Below are positions 7,108 to 14,650 of a stretch of 64,000 nt of DNA, piece after piece. The stretch covers positions 1-64,000 of the forward strand of contig NZ_JAMQCO010000003.1 of assembly GCF_023702225.1 (NCBI RefSeq), in the 5' to 3' direction. The translations under genes and the position numbers were made by a program. The DNA is from Aureimonas altamirensis. Its GTDB lineage: Bacteria; Pseudomonadota; Alphaproteobacteria; Rhizobiales; Rhizobiaceae. Under the pieces are notes generated by a model. That model saw only the letters and a program-made list of their open reading frames with translations. It was not told where the DNA came from and did not search any database. The first letter of the stretch is position 1, and the number at the start of each line of letters is the position of its first letter.

Positions 7108-8352
7108 TCATGCGAAGAGCATCCGCAGATGATCGTTGAGGAATCGCCCCTTGGGGTCGATCTCGCGGCGCAACTCCCGGAAGTCCCCTGCCCTGGGATA
7201 GAGGGCCGTCACATCATCCGCATCCAGGAAGTGCATCTTGCCCCAGTGCGGACGCGAGCCGTAGCGTCGCAAGATCTCATCGGTGTCGCGCAAGAACGCC
7301 CAATAATCGATGCCTGGTCCGCCCGAGATCGACAGCGTGATCGAATCCTGGTGATGGAACGGGCTCATCCAGGCCGGGTCACCGGCCGTGAAGCGGTACT
7401 CGATCGGAAAGATGCAGTTGGTATGCTTCGTCAGCATGAGTTCGCGGACGGCGCGGATCGAATCCTTTCCGTGCTCCAGCGGCACGGCATATTCGAGTTC
7501 CACGAAGTTCGGCACGTATTCGATCGGGTAGACATCGGAGGAATAGGCGATCTTCTCGAACGTTCCCTCCATCGGCGCCGCATCGGTAATGTCCATTACC
7601 TTCATCTCGCAGATGTCGGCGTCGGCCTGCGTGGACGACCAGGGTGAATCCCGCGTGTCGGCGAGGCAGTAGAGATGCCGGCTCTCCGGGACCGGGCACC
7701 AGAAGAAGCCGAAATGGCGATGCCGCGCGGCAAGTTCGTCGTGCCGCTCCATGCAGGTCTCGAAATCGTCGCGAAACAGTCGCTCGTGAAGATTGTAGCT
7801 CTCCGCAACGTTCAGCGTCAGCTCCGAGATGGCACCGAGCACGCCGACCGATACCTGTGCTGCGTGGAGAAGATCGGTGTCGCTGCCGTCGATCGACAGG
7901 ATATCGCCGTCCGCCTTCACGATCCGCATGCCGGCGATCGATGCGGCGAGATTGCCGAGCTTGATTCCAGTACCGTGGGTGCCGGTCGTAAACGCTCCGG
8001 CAACTGCCTGGCTGTCGATGTCGCCTTGATTGACGAGTGAAAGCCCATGGCTTTTCAATGCCTTGCCGACGGCATTGATGCGTGTTCCTGCCGCAACCCG
8101 GACTTGTTTGCGCTCCCGGTCGACCTGGTGGACGCCCGCACAGCGTTCCAGCGACAGGAGAAGGCCGGGCGTGCCGACAACCGGGGTAAAGGAGTGGCCG
8201 GAGCCCGCTACCCGCACCGGCAGATCCTGCCGCCCGGCCTCGACGATGGCGGCCTGGAGCTCTGCCTCGCTCGCGGGACTCGCGCGGTACTGAGGCACGC
8301 AATACTGGTTGCCGACCCAGTTGCGCCAGACGCCGCCTTTTTCGAAGTTCAT
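7108..8352 (-). CDS. FAD-linked sugar-lactone oxidase (D-arabinono-1,4-lactone/L-gulonolactone oxidase family)
   Basis: A flavoprotein of the VAO/PCMH fold that oxidises an aldonolactone or a related sugar acid or alditol. Seen: the FAD-binding domain in the first 190 residues, with VRVAGSGHSFTPV near residue 45 (the His of GSGHS is the usual covalent FAD attachment) and GTHGTGIKLG near residue 125. The ALO-type C-terminal domain ends with RPHWGKMHFLDADDV. At 414 residues the length is normal. The ATG at 8352 follows AGGAAAGGA; an upstream in-frame extension reaches into the neighbouring promoter and is unlikely. Substrate not predictable. It is the first host gene after the phage junction and is divergent from a LuxR-type gene. 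Confidence 0.85.
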   Translation of the reverse strand: MNFEKGGVWRNWVGNQYCVPQYRASPASEAELQAAIVEAGRQDLPVRVAGSGHSFTPVVGTPGLLLSLERCAGVHQVDRERKQVRVAAGTRINAVGKALKSHGLSLVNQGDIDSQAVAGAFTTGTHGTGIKLGNLAASIAGMRIVKADGDILSIDGSDTDLLHAAQVSVGVLGAISELTLNVAESYNLHERLFRDDFETCMERHDELAARHRHFGFFWCPVPESRHLYCLADTRDSPWSSTQADADICEMKVMDITDAAPMEGTFEKIAYSSDVYPIEYVPNFVELEYAVPLEHGKDSIRAVRELMLTKHTNCIFPIEYRFTAGDPAWMSPFHHQDSITLSISGGPGIDYWAFLRDTDEILRRYGSRPHWGKMHFLDADDVTALYPRAGDFRELRREIDPKGRFLNDHLRMLFA

Positions 8353-8449
8353 TGCCCGTCCTTTCCTCTTTTGTCGTCGCAGGAGAGTTCTTGAACGCAA
8401 GGCCCCGGTCGATATGCTTGAAGGCACATGGGACGCTGCAGAGGGACCG

Positions 8450-9271
8450 ATGGAGCCGGGCGAGGCACAGACGATCGCGCAGTTGATAGGAGCCGCCGGC
8501 ACGCCCGGTTTCGGAGTGGCGCTCGACGCGTTGGCGCGGCGGCAGGCCAGCTTCGAGATGTCGGTGTTGCTCGTTTACTCGCCGTGCCGCGCGCCTTACC
8601 TAATCTATGATGGCTACACGGACCGAATCTCCAAGGCGGCGCTTCGGGCCTATCTCAATGGCAGTTATCTGCTCGACCCCTTCTACCTGGCCAGCATCAA
8701 CGGCCATGCGGACGGACTGTGGCGCATGCGCGATCTGGCGCCGGACAGCTTCTTCACCTCCGATTTCATGTGCTCTCCGGACGTCCATCCCTGCATCTCG
8801 ACCGAGGCGGGGACGCTTGCCGAGGAAGTCGGTTTCCTGGTGCCGATCGACGAAGGGCTGACCGCGACCTACTCGCTGATGCGCATCGAGGACAAGGAGG
8901 GGTTTTCCGCAAAAGATCTTTTTGCGCTGCGGGCCGTGGAGCCGATCATCGCAGAGGCGATCCGCAGAGAGTGGCACACACGCCGCGCATCGTACGCAAG
9001 CCCCGCCGGATCTGTCGCTGACCTGGAGGCGCGCTTCTCCTCCCTCTTCTTGGAAACCCTGACCGCGACGCAGCGCGAAGTCATGCGCCTGCTTTTGCGC
9101 GGGCACAGCGCGCTCTCGATCGCAATGACGATGGGTATCTCGGAAGGCACCGCGAAGAACCACCGTGCCAACATCTACAAACGGCTGCGCATCTCCAGTC
9201 AGGGCGAACTCTTTCGACTCTTCATCGAGCACTTGCACGAGCCGGAGGCCGATCGTGCGCGCGTGTCATAA
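8450..9271 (+). CDS. LuxR-type transcriptional regulator
   Basis: About 273 residues: an N-terminal sensing region of unknown ligand (about 1-190) and a C-terminal GerE/LuxR helix-turn-helix (about 200-265) with LTATQREVMRLLLRGHSALS and MGISEGTAKNHRANIYKRL. No luxI-like synthase is nearby and the N-terminus lacks the clear autoinducer-domain motif, so it is a solo regulator. The ATG at 8450 has GAGGG close by; the ATG at 8414 is a possible alternative. It precedes the EutH-like permease by 105 bases on the same strand and is divergent from the oxidase, so either could be its target. Confidence 0.78.
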   Translation: MEPGEAQTIAQLIGAAGTPGFGVALDALARRQASFEMSVLLVYSPCRAPYLIYDGYTDRISKAALRAYLNGSYLLDPFYLASINGHADGLWRMRDLAPDSFFTSDFMCSPDVHPCISTEAGTLAEEVGFLVPIDEGLTATYSLMRIEDKEGFSAKDLFALRAVEPIIAEAIRREWHTRRASYASPAGSVADLEARFSSLFLETLTATQREVMRLLLRGHSALSIAMTMGISEGTAKNHRANIYKRLRISSQGELFRLFIEHLHEPEADRARVS

Positions 9272-9376
9272 TCGCTAGAGATTGACAATAGGCCCAAAGG
9301 CCCACCTTCGCCATCTTGCTCAATTATCGAACAGCGATTTATCCTTAGGCAGTTTCCAGATGCGGGGGCGGTCGAC

Positions 9377-10621
9377 ATGGAATTTATCGGAAATCTCGTC
9401 ATCTACATCATCATGGCGTGCGCCCTCGCCGGCGCCATAGCCTCGATCGTCGATGAAGAGAGCGGGCTCGGAAAGGAATTCCTGTCCGGTCTTTACACGA
9501 TCGGCATCATCTTCGTGCCGGTTGCAGGCATCATGGCGGCACAGCCATACCTATCGGCCGCGATTCCTGCGATCTTCGGCCCGGCCTTCGCTGCGGTCGG
9601 TGCAGATCCGGCGGTCGCCGCGAACACCTTCATCGCGGTCGACATGGGCGGATACCAGCTCGCCGACGCCCTTGCGCGATCGCGAGAGGACTGGATCATA
9701 GCCATGGTAGTCGGCTACCTCGCCGGCGCGACGATCATCTTCTCGATCCCGATCGGCCTTACCATGTTGAAGCCAGAGGATCGGCCCTACATGGCGCTCG
9801 GCACGATGGCGGGATTCCTGTCGATCCCTGTCGGCGCGCTGGTTGCCGGCATGCTTCTCATCGTCACCGGCCCGACGGTACGAGAATCTGTTTCGACCAA
9901 CGCCGAGGCGACTTACACCCTTGCGATCACCTTCGGTCAGCTCATAGCCAATCTCGTGCCGCTCGCGATCATCTGTGCAGCCTTCGCGGCCGGCCTGGCG
10001 CTGATCCCCGGTGCGATGATCCGCGGTTTCCTGATCTTCGGGCGCGTTCTGACGGCAGTGCTTCGCATCATCCTCGTTCTGTCGATCATCGAGTACTTCA
10101 CGAGCGCCTTCTCGACGCTGTTCGGGTCGTGGGGCTTCGATCCGATCATCGCCGACGAGGCCGATCAGTTTCGGGCGCTGGAGCTCGCCGGCTATATCGG
10201 CATCATGCTCGCGGGTGCCTTCCCCATGGTCCACCTTATCACCCGCTACCTTTCCCGCCCGATGGAGAAGCTCGGGCGCCGGCTCGGGCTGCAAGCCGAA
10301 GGCGCTGCGGGTCTGGTGGCGGCCTGCGCCAACATCATAGCCCTGTTTCGGCTCGTCGAGGATATGACGCCGCGCGACAAGGTCCTGACACTATCCTTCG
10401 CGGTGTGCGGCGCTTTCCTCTTCGGCGACCATCTCGCCTTTACCGCCAACTTCCAGCCGAGCCTCATCATCATCATCATGCTCGGCAAGATTGCCGGCGC
10501 GTTCGCGGGCTTCGCCATCGCGCTCCTTATCGCAGTGCCTCGCGCGGAAATCATGGGGGCGGCGGCAAAGGTGTCGAACGAAACGGATGCCGACGCTCAG
10601 GCGCCGCTGTCTGCAGCCTGA
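9377..10621 (+). CDS. eutH: EutH-like ethanolamine permease
   Basis: A 414-residue inner-membrane protein with about 10-11 hydrophobic segments. It matches the ethanolamine permease EutH in length and in conserved stretches such as FIAVDMGGYQLAD (about residue 90) and FGDHLAFTANF (about residue 353). EutH brings ethanolamine into the cell, where EutBC would cleave it. No eutBC or other eut genes are in the window, so this is an orphan permease, perhaps feeding a distant pathway. The ATG follows GGGGGCGG. The preceding LuxR-type gene may control it. Confidence 0.8.
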   Translation: MEFIGNLVIYIIMACALAGAIASIVDEESGLGKEFLSGLYTIGIIFVPVAGIMAAQPYLSAAIPAIFGPAFAAVGADPAVAANTFIAVDMGGYQLADALARSREDWIIAMVVGYLAGATIIFSIPIGLTMLKPEDRPYMALGTMAGFLSIPVGALVAGMLLIVTGPTVRESVSTNAEATYTLAITFGQLIANLVPLAIICAAFAAGLALIPGAMIRGFLIFGRVLTAVLRIILVLSIIEYFTSAFSTLFGSWGFDPIIADEADQFRALELAGYIGIMLAGAFPMVHLITRYLSRPMEKLGRRLGLQAEGAAGLVAACANIIALFRLVEDMTPRDKVLTLSFAVCGAFLFGDHLAFTANFQPSLIIIIMLGKIAGAFAGFAIALLIAVPRAEIMGAAAKVSNETDADAQAPLSAA

Positions 10622-10640
10622 GCCAGCCCGGCGCGCAAGC

Positions 10641-11231
10641 TTATCCTGCCAACAACGTCCACGCCGCGTAGGCCATGCCGCCGGCTGCCAGGAGCCCGAC
10701 GATCATCAGGAGGCCGTCGCGCAGGGTGATCGCGAGCGCGAAGATCGAAATCACCAGCCCCGCCGTCGTTGCCATGAAGGGCAGGATCTCCAGCGGCGGC
10801 ATGGTCGCCGCCGTCACGAAGCAGATCAGCGCCGCTCCACGCAGGCCAAGGCTGCTTGTCGCGAAGCGGAAACGCGGGCGCACCACGCGGTCGATCCAGC
10901 CGACCGGCCGCCGCATGAAACGCAACACCTTGTGCACGCGATCGCTCGACAGACGGGCACCGGCCAGACGCTTCGGCAACCATGGCTCACTTCGTCCCAG
11001 CACGAGCTGGGCGGACAGAAGCATGACGATGACACCCACCATGGTCGGCACCGTCGGAATGCCGGACAAAGGCGATACGGTGACAAGTGCAGGCAGCAGT
11101 ATCATCGCGCCGAAAGCCCTGTCCCCGGCAATGTCCCCGATGACGCCCATGGACAGGCCGCCATCGGCCCGATTGCGCTCTTCCACCGCGTCCAGAAGTC
11201 CGCTCAACGTCTCAAACTGGGCGTCCGCCAT
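10641..11231 (-). CDS. ExoD family membrane protein
   Basis: A 196-residue membrane protein of the ExoD family, named from Sinorhizobium where mutants are affected in exopolysaccharide, alkali tolerance and nodule invasion. Seen: ILLPALVTVSPLSGIPTVPT (about residue 45), the conserved heart of the family, and three to four membrane segments in the C-terminal half. The molecular function of the family is unresolved. GGAG lies five bases before the ATG. It is the last gene of an apparent bioY-DUF1284-exoD operon, 21 bases after the DUF1284 stop, and is convergent with eutH. Confidence 0.85.
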   Translation of the reverse strand: MADAQFETLSGLLDAVEERNRADGGLSMGVIGDIAGDRAFGAMILLPALVTVSPLSGIPTVPTMVGVIVMLLSAQLVLGRSEPWLPKRLAGARLSSDRVHKVLRFMRRPVGWIDRVVRPRFRFATSSLGLRGAALICFVTAATMPPLEILPFMATTAGLVISIFALAITLRDGLLMIVGLLAAGGMAYAAWTLLAG

Positions 11232-11252
11232 CGATACTCCGGCCTCGAGGGA

Positions 11253-11705
11253 TCAGGAACCGAAACACATGGCCTCGTCTGCGCCCGCGGCAAGTTGCAC
11301 GCGCGTGCCGGCAAACCCGTCCCGCGCGACCGTGCTGCAGAGCGCTTCCCATTCGCATCCGACACAGGCATGCCGGATGCGCCCAAAAGCGAATGCGGTA
11401 CGCATGTCCTGCAGCGTCGCTTCGTCCAGCGACAGCACGTCCCCGACCTCCGCTCCCAGAATGCCGGCAACATCATGCAGGGCATCCGCGTCGCGCCCGA
11501 TCACGCCGGGCAGGCGGCAATGCGCATCGGGGTCCGCCAGCAGCGGAGCACAGATATCGTCCGGCCCGTCGACGATCATGATCGGTTCGCCCGCCGACAG
11601 GCGCCTTGCGATCGCATCGTAGTTGCGGGTGAAGACATCCCCATACCCCTCGCCCACATAGGTCAGGAGGCAGAGGAGATGATGAGGCCGCAGAAGGATC
11701 GTCAT
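11253..11705 (-). CDS. DUF1284 family protein
   Basis: A 150-residue soluble protein beginning LRPHHLLCLLTYVGEGY, the hallmark of DUF1284. It carries several cysteines (DICAPL, HCRLPG, HACVGCEWEALC) that could bind a metal or an Fe-S cluster. The family has no proven function. The start codon overlaps the bioY stop as ATGA (11702-11705), which indicates translational coupling and a shared mRNA. Its fixed link to a biotin importer in this locus suggests, but does not prove, a link to cofactor use. Confidence 0.75.
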   Translation of the reverse strand: MTILLRPHHLLCLLTYVGEGYGDVFTRNYDAIARRLSAGEPIMIVDGPDDICAPLLADPDAHCRLPGVIGRDADALHDVAGILGAEVGDVLSLDEATLQDMRTAFAFGRIRHACVGCEWEALCSTVARDGFAGTRVQLAAGADEAMCFGS

Positions 11706-12274
11706 GCTGCCTTGCGCAGGCGACGATGTGCGATGACCGCCAGAAGCGCGGCGCCAAGGGCCGACTTCAGTGCCGCCCCGACGAGAAACGGCACGACCCC
11801 GAGCGCAAGCGCCTGGGCGGGTCCAAGAATACCCGCCAGCCACGCGCCCCCGAGGGCCAGACACAGAAGGTTCGCCGCCAGCATGGCAGCAAAGGCCCGC
11901 CATGGCGCAAGACCGTTCCATCCCCTCTCGGCAAACCAGCCCGTCATCCAAGCCATGATCGGAAACGCAGCAAGATAGCCCGCCGTCGGACCGGCAAAGT
12001 GGTGGATGCCGCCGGCGCCGCCGGCAAGAACGGGCAGGCCGGCCATCGCCTGGGCCAACCACGCCATGACCGTCAGCGTTCCCAAGCGCCGCCCGAGAAG
12101 CGCGCCGACCATGGTTACGGCGAGGGTCTGCATCGTCACGGGAACGGGTATCATCGGTACCTGGACATAGGACGACACGGTCAGGGCGATGCTGCCGACA
12201 GCCACGGCCCCCACTTGCCATGAAAGGCGGCGTGCATGGCCGACTGAAAATCCAGTTTCTGAATGCAAACTCAT
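11702..12274 (-). CDS. bioY: BioY biotin transporter substrate-binding (S) component
   Basis: A 190-residue integral membrane protein of the ECF-transporter S-component family for biotin. Seen: VPMIPVPVTMQTLAVTMVGA near residue 40 and AGLPVLAGGAGGIHHFAGPT near residue 80, followed by GYLAAFP, with six hydrophobic segments. No bioM/bioN ATPase and T-component genes adjoin it, so it may act alone, as reported for many proteobacterial BioY, or borrow a shared energising module. The ATG at 12274 was preferred to the one at 12286 because GGGGAG precedes it. A BioR-like palindrome lies 14 bases upstream. Confidence 0.88.
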   Translation of the reverse strand: MSLHSETGFSVGHARRLSWQVGAVAVGSIALTVSSYVQVPMIPVPVTMQTLAVTMVGALLGRRLGTLTVMAWLAQAMAGLPVLAGGAGGIHHFAGPTAGYLAAFPIMAWMTGWFAERGWNGLAPWRAFAAMLAANLLCLALGGAWLAGILGPAQALALGVVPFLVGAALKSALGAALLAVIAHRRLRKAA

Positions 12275-12287
12275 CTCACTCCCCATT

Positions 12288-12297
12288 TAATAGATAA
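12288..12297 (-). promoter_or_regulatory. BioR-like operator upstream of bioY
   Basis: On the minus strand TTATCTATTA matches nine of ten positions of the alphaproteobacterial BioR box TTATCTATAA, immediately upstream of bioY. BioR is a GntR-family repressor of biotin synthesis and uptake genes. A weaker half-match, TTATAGATTT, is at 12362-12371 in the same divergent region. No bioR gene is in the window. Confidence 0.45.
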
Positions 12298-12422
12298 AAT
12301 CTGATTCCTATCGTCAATTTGTATTGCATGCCCTCAACCGCATCGCAATGGCGGTGCAATTTTATAGATTTTTTGAATGATCTTTTGGCAACTATTCGGC
12401 GCGACCTTACGCGCGTGTTGGA

Positions 12423-13025
12423 TTGTTTGACCGGTCGGCTCGCATGCGAATGAGACTTGGATGGCTGAATCATCGGGTGCCGCGCCACATCGCGGCATTG
12501 GCGATCTGCAGCCTTGCTGTCGCCCAACCCGACGCATGGGCCGCTTCGAAGGACAGCCGGGGCGAGGGTATGCATGCGGGTGCCCTTGGCCGCGTCACCG
12601 GCCTACCCTTGCCACGATACGTATCGATCGGCGGAGCGCCGGCGCGGATGCGTGTCGGACCCGGCACCGACTATCCAATCCGCTGGGTCTACCATCATCG
12701 CGGCACGCCGGTTGAGATCATCGAAGAATGGGGCAACTGGCGCAGGATCAGGGATGCGGATGCCGCGACCGGTTGGATGTATGCACCCCTGCTCTCGGGT
12801 CGGCGCACCGCCATCGTCGCGCCATGGGACAGCGACGGCATTGCCCTGCATCGGCGGCCCGCCACCGCCGCCTCGACCATTGCCACGCTCGGGCCACGTG
12901 TGTTGCTGGATGTGGCGAACTGCAGCGGAAGCTGGTGCCGCGTATCGCTTCCACCCGGAGAGTTGGAAGGGCATGTCCGCCAATCCGCCCTCTGGGGCGT
13001 CTATCCCGGCGAGCGGGTCAGGTGA
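12423..13025 (+). CDS. Exported SH3-like domain protein
   Basis: A 200-residue protein with a basic start and hydrophobic segment ending ...QPDAWA-AS (about residue 40), a likely signal peptide. The rest contains bacterial SH3-type repeats: ARMRVGPGTDYPIRWVYHHRGTP with VEIIEEWGNWRRIRDADAATGW, and a second, weaker unit ending in GHVRQSALWGVYPGE. Such periplasmic proteins are thought to bind peptidoglycan or partner proteins; the precise function is unknown. Its promoter region is shared with bioY, and it is convergent with the following metallo-hydrolase gene. An alternative ATG lies at 12444. Confidence 0.8.
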   Translation: MFDRSARMRMRLGWLNHRVPRHIAALAICSLAVAQPDAWAASKDSRGEGMHAGALGRVTGLPLPRYVSIGGAPARMRVGPGTDYPIRWVYHHRGTPVEIIEEWGNWRRIRDADAATGWMYAPLLSGRRTAIVAPWDSDGIALHRRPATAASTIATLGPRVLLDVANCSGSWCRVSLPPGELEGHVRQSALWGVYPGERVR

Positions 13026-13039
13026 CGACCGTCGGGCGC

Positions 13040-13915
13040 TTATAGCCCGTCCAGCGGCACCTTGAGATAACGCTTGCCGCCGGACTCGGCCGCCGGTAGG
13101 CGACCGGCGCGCATGTTGACCTGCAGTGACGGCAGGATAAGCCTCGGCATCGAAAGGGTTGCATCCCTTGCGGTGCGAAAGGCGACGAATTCCTCGCGGG
13201 AGCGACCGCCCCCGACATGGATATTGGCTGCCCGCTCCTCACCCACCGTCGTTTCCCACCGTATCTCACGCCCGTTGGGCCCATAGTCGTGGCACATGAA
13301 CAACCGCGTCTCGTCCGGCAGGGCAAGAATGCGCTGGATGGAATCGTAAAGCTGTCCGGCGTCACCGCCCGGAAAATCGGCGCGCGCAGAGCCGCCGTCC
13401 GGCATGAACAGCGTGTCCCCGACAAAGGCGGCGTCGCCGATGCGATGCGTCATGCAGGCTGGCGTGTGCCCCGGCGTATGCATGGCCACGGCGTCGATCC
13501 GGCCTATCGTGTACCTGTCGCCATCGGAGAACAGGACGTCGAACTGGCTGCCGTCGCGCTGAAACTCGGTGCCCTCGTTGAATATCTTGCCGAACGTCTC
13601 CTGCACGGCGACGATATCGGAGCCGATGGCCAACCGACCGCCAAGCCTTTCCTGTATGTAAGGCGCCCCGGACAGGTGGTCCGCATGCACATGGGTTTCG
13701 ATCACCCATTCGACGGTCAATCCATGCGCACGCACATGATCGATCATACGGTCGGCATGCTCGAATGCGATGCGGCCGGCCGCATAGTCGATGTCCATGA
13801 CCGGATCCACGATGGCGCAGGCACCCGTCTCCGGGTCCGCCACGACATAGGCGATCGTATTCGTCTGCGGGTCGAAGAAACCGGCAACGTCCGGCCGGCC
13901 GTTCAATCCACTCAT
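13040..13915 (-). CDS. MBL-fold hydrolase, persulfide dioxygenase-like
   Basis: A 291-residue metallo-beta-lactamase-fold protein. Seen: ETHVHADHLSGAPYIQERLG (about residue 67), the HxHxDH metal motif in the form typical of ETHE1/Blh-type persulfide dioxygenases, then AMHTPGHTPACMTHRIGD (about 148) and FMCHDYGPNGREIRWE (about 220). These enzymes oxidise glutathione persulfide during sulfide detoxification. GGGGAG precedes the ATG at 13915. It is divergent from an Lrp-type regulator that is followed by a cysteine desulfurase-like enzyme, which supports a role in sulfur or cysteine turnover. A plain hydroxyacylglutathione hydrolase role is less likely given the motif spacing. Confidence 0.75.
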   Translation of the reverse strand: MSGLNGRPDVAGFFDPQTNTIAYVVADPETGACAIVDPVMDIDYAAGRIAFEHADRMIDHVRAHGLTVEWVIETHVHADHLSGAPYIQERLGGRLAIGSDIVAVQETFGKIFNEGTEFQRDGSQFDVLFSDGDRYTIGRIDAVAMHTPGHTPACMTHRIGDAAFVGDTLFMPDGGSARADFPGGDAGQLYDSIQRILALPDETRLFMCHDYGPNGREIRWETTVGEERAANIHVGGGRSREEFVAFRTARDATLSMPRLILPSLQVNMRAGRLPAAESGGKRYLKVPLDGL

Positions 13916-14039
13916 GGCACGCTCCCCGAAACGGCCGCTGGATCGCATGGCCCTGGCAGAGGTGATACCATGCCCAAGCGAAGGATTCTTCACGCGTTGT
14001 CGGCCCGCACCACTTGATCAGTCAGGAAATGAACGAAGA

Positions 14040-14504
14040 ATGACGCTCAAGATCGATCATATCGATGCAAGGATCATCATGGAGTTGCAGGAAGACGCCA
14101 GCCAGTCGCAGCGCGACCTCGCCGACAAGATCGGCCTGTCGCAGAATGCCTGCTGGCGGCGTATCAAGCAGTTGCAGGACAACGGTGTGCTGAAAGGCCA
14201 GACGGCGCGGATCGACCGGGAGCTGCTCGGGCGCGGGCTTGTCGTCTTCGCCATGATCCGCACCCGAAACCATTCCGCCGAATGGCTCAAGAAGTTTCGT
14301 GCTCACGTGACATCGATTGCCGATATTACCGATTTCTACCGGATCGGTGGCGATTACGACTACATGTTGAAGATCGTCACGCGTGACATGAAAAGCTACG
14401 ACGAGGTCTACCAGCGCCTCATCGAGAAACTCGACCTGGAAAACGTCACCTCGTATTTCACGATGGAGGCAATCCTGGAGAATCGCCCGGTCTCCATTCG
14501 CTGA
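14040..14504 (+). CDS. Lrp/AsnC family transcriptional regulator
   Basis: A 154-residue regulator: an N-terminal helix-turn-helix (DARIIMELQEDASQSQRDLA, then IGLSQNACWRRIKQLQDNGV) and a C-terminal RAM ligand-binding domain (ITDFYRIGGDYDYMLKIVTRD). Such proteins sense amino acids and control nearby catabolic genes. It lies between the persulfide dioxygenase-like gene (divergent) and the class V PLP enzyme gene (same strand, about 130-150 bases downstream), its likely targets. Several alphaproteobacterial and enterobacterial relatives respond to cysteine; that link is inferred here. Confidence 0.87.
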   Translation: MTLKIDHIDARIIMELQEDASQSQRDLADKIGLSQNACWRRIKQLQDNGVLKGQTARIDRELLGRGLVVFAMIRTRNHSAEWLKKFRAHVTSIADITDFYRIGGDYDYMLKIVTRDMKSYDEVYQRLIEKLDLENVTSYFTMEAILENRPVSIR

Positions 14505-14650
14505 AACGACGTTGTCATCGACGCAGGATTTTGCCGTAACCGTCGATCATATATTGCGTGATATCTTATCGGAATGGGTCATATAAGTGCAAAATCGTTG
14601 AGGAAATCCATTACCGTTCATCCATATCCTTTATGGAGCGGAACACGGCG

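Noticed and set aside
6914-7111. Minus-strand ORF reading GAACVTRTRDPIITNFGTYAG
   Set aside because: This is the antisense of the tRNA-Thr 3' half plus flanking DNA, a well-known source of false proteins. The real gene in the neighbouring frame starts at 6893.
7108-8502. 464-residue version of the lactone oxidase starting at 8502
   Set aside because: The extra N-terminus runs through the divergent LuxR-type gene and lacks a ribosome-binding site; the ATG at 8352 has AGGAAAGGA.
9282-9310. TTGACA at 9282 as a promoter for eutH
   Set aside because: No acceptable -10 element at 16-18 bases; left unassigned.
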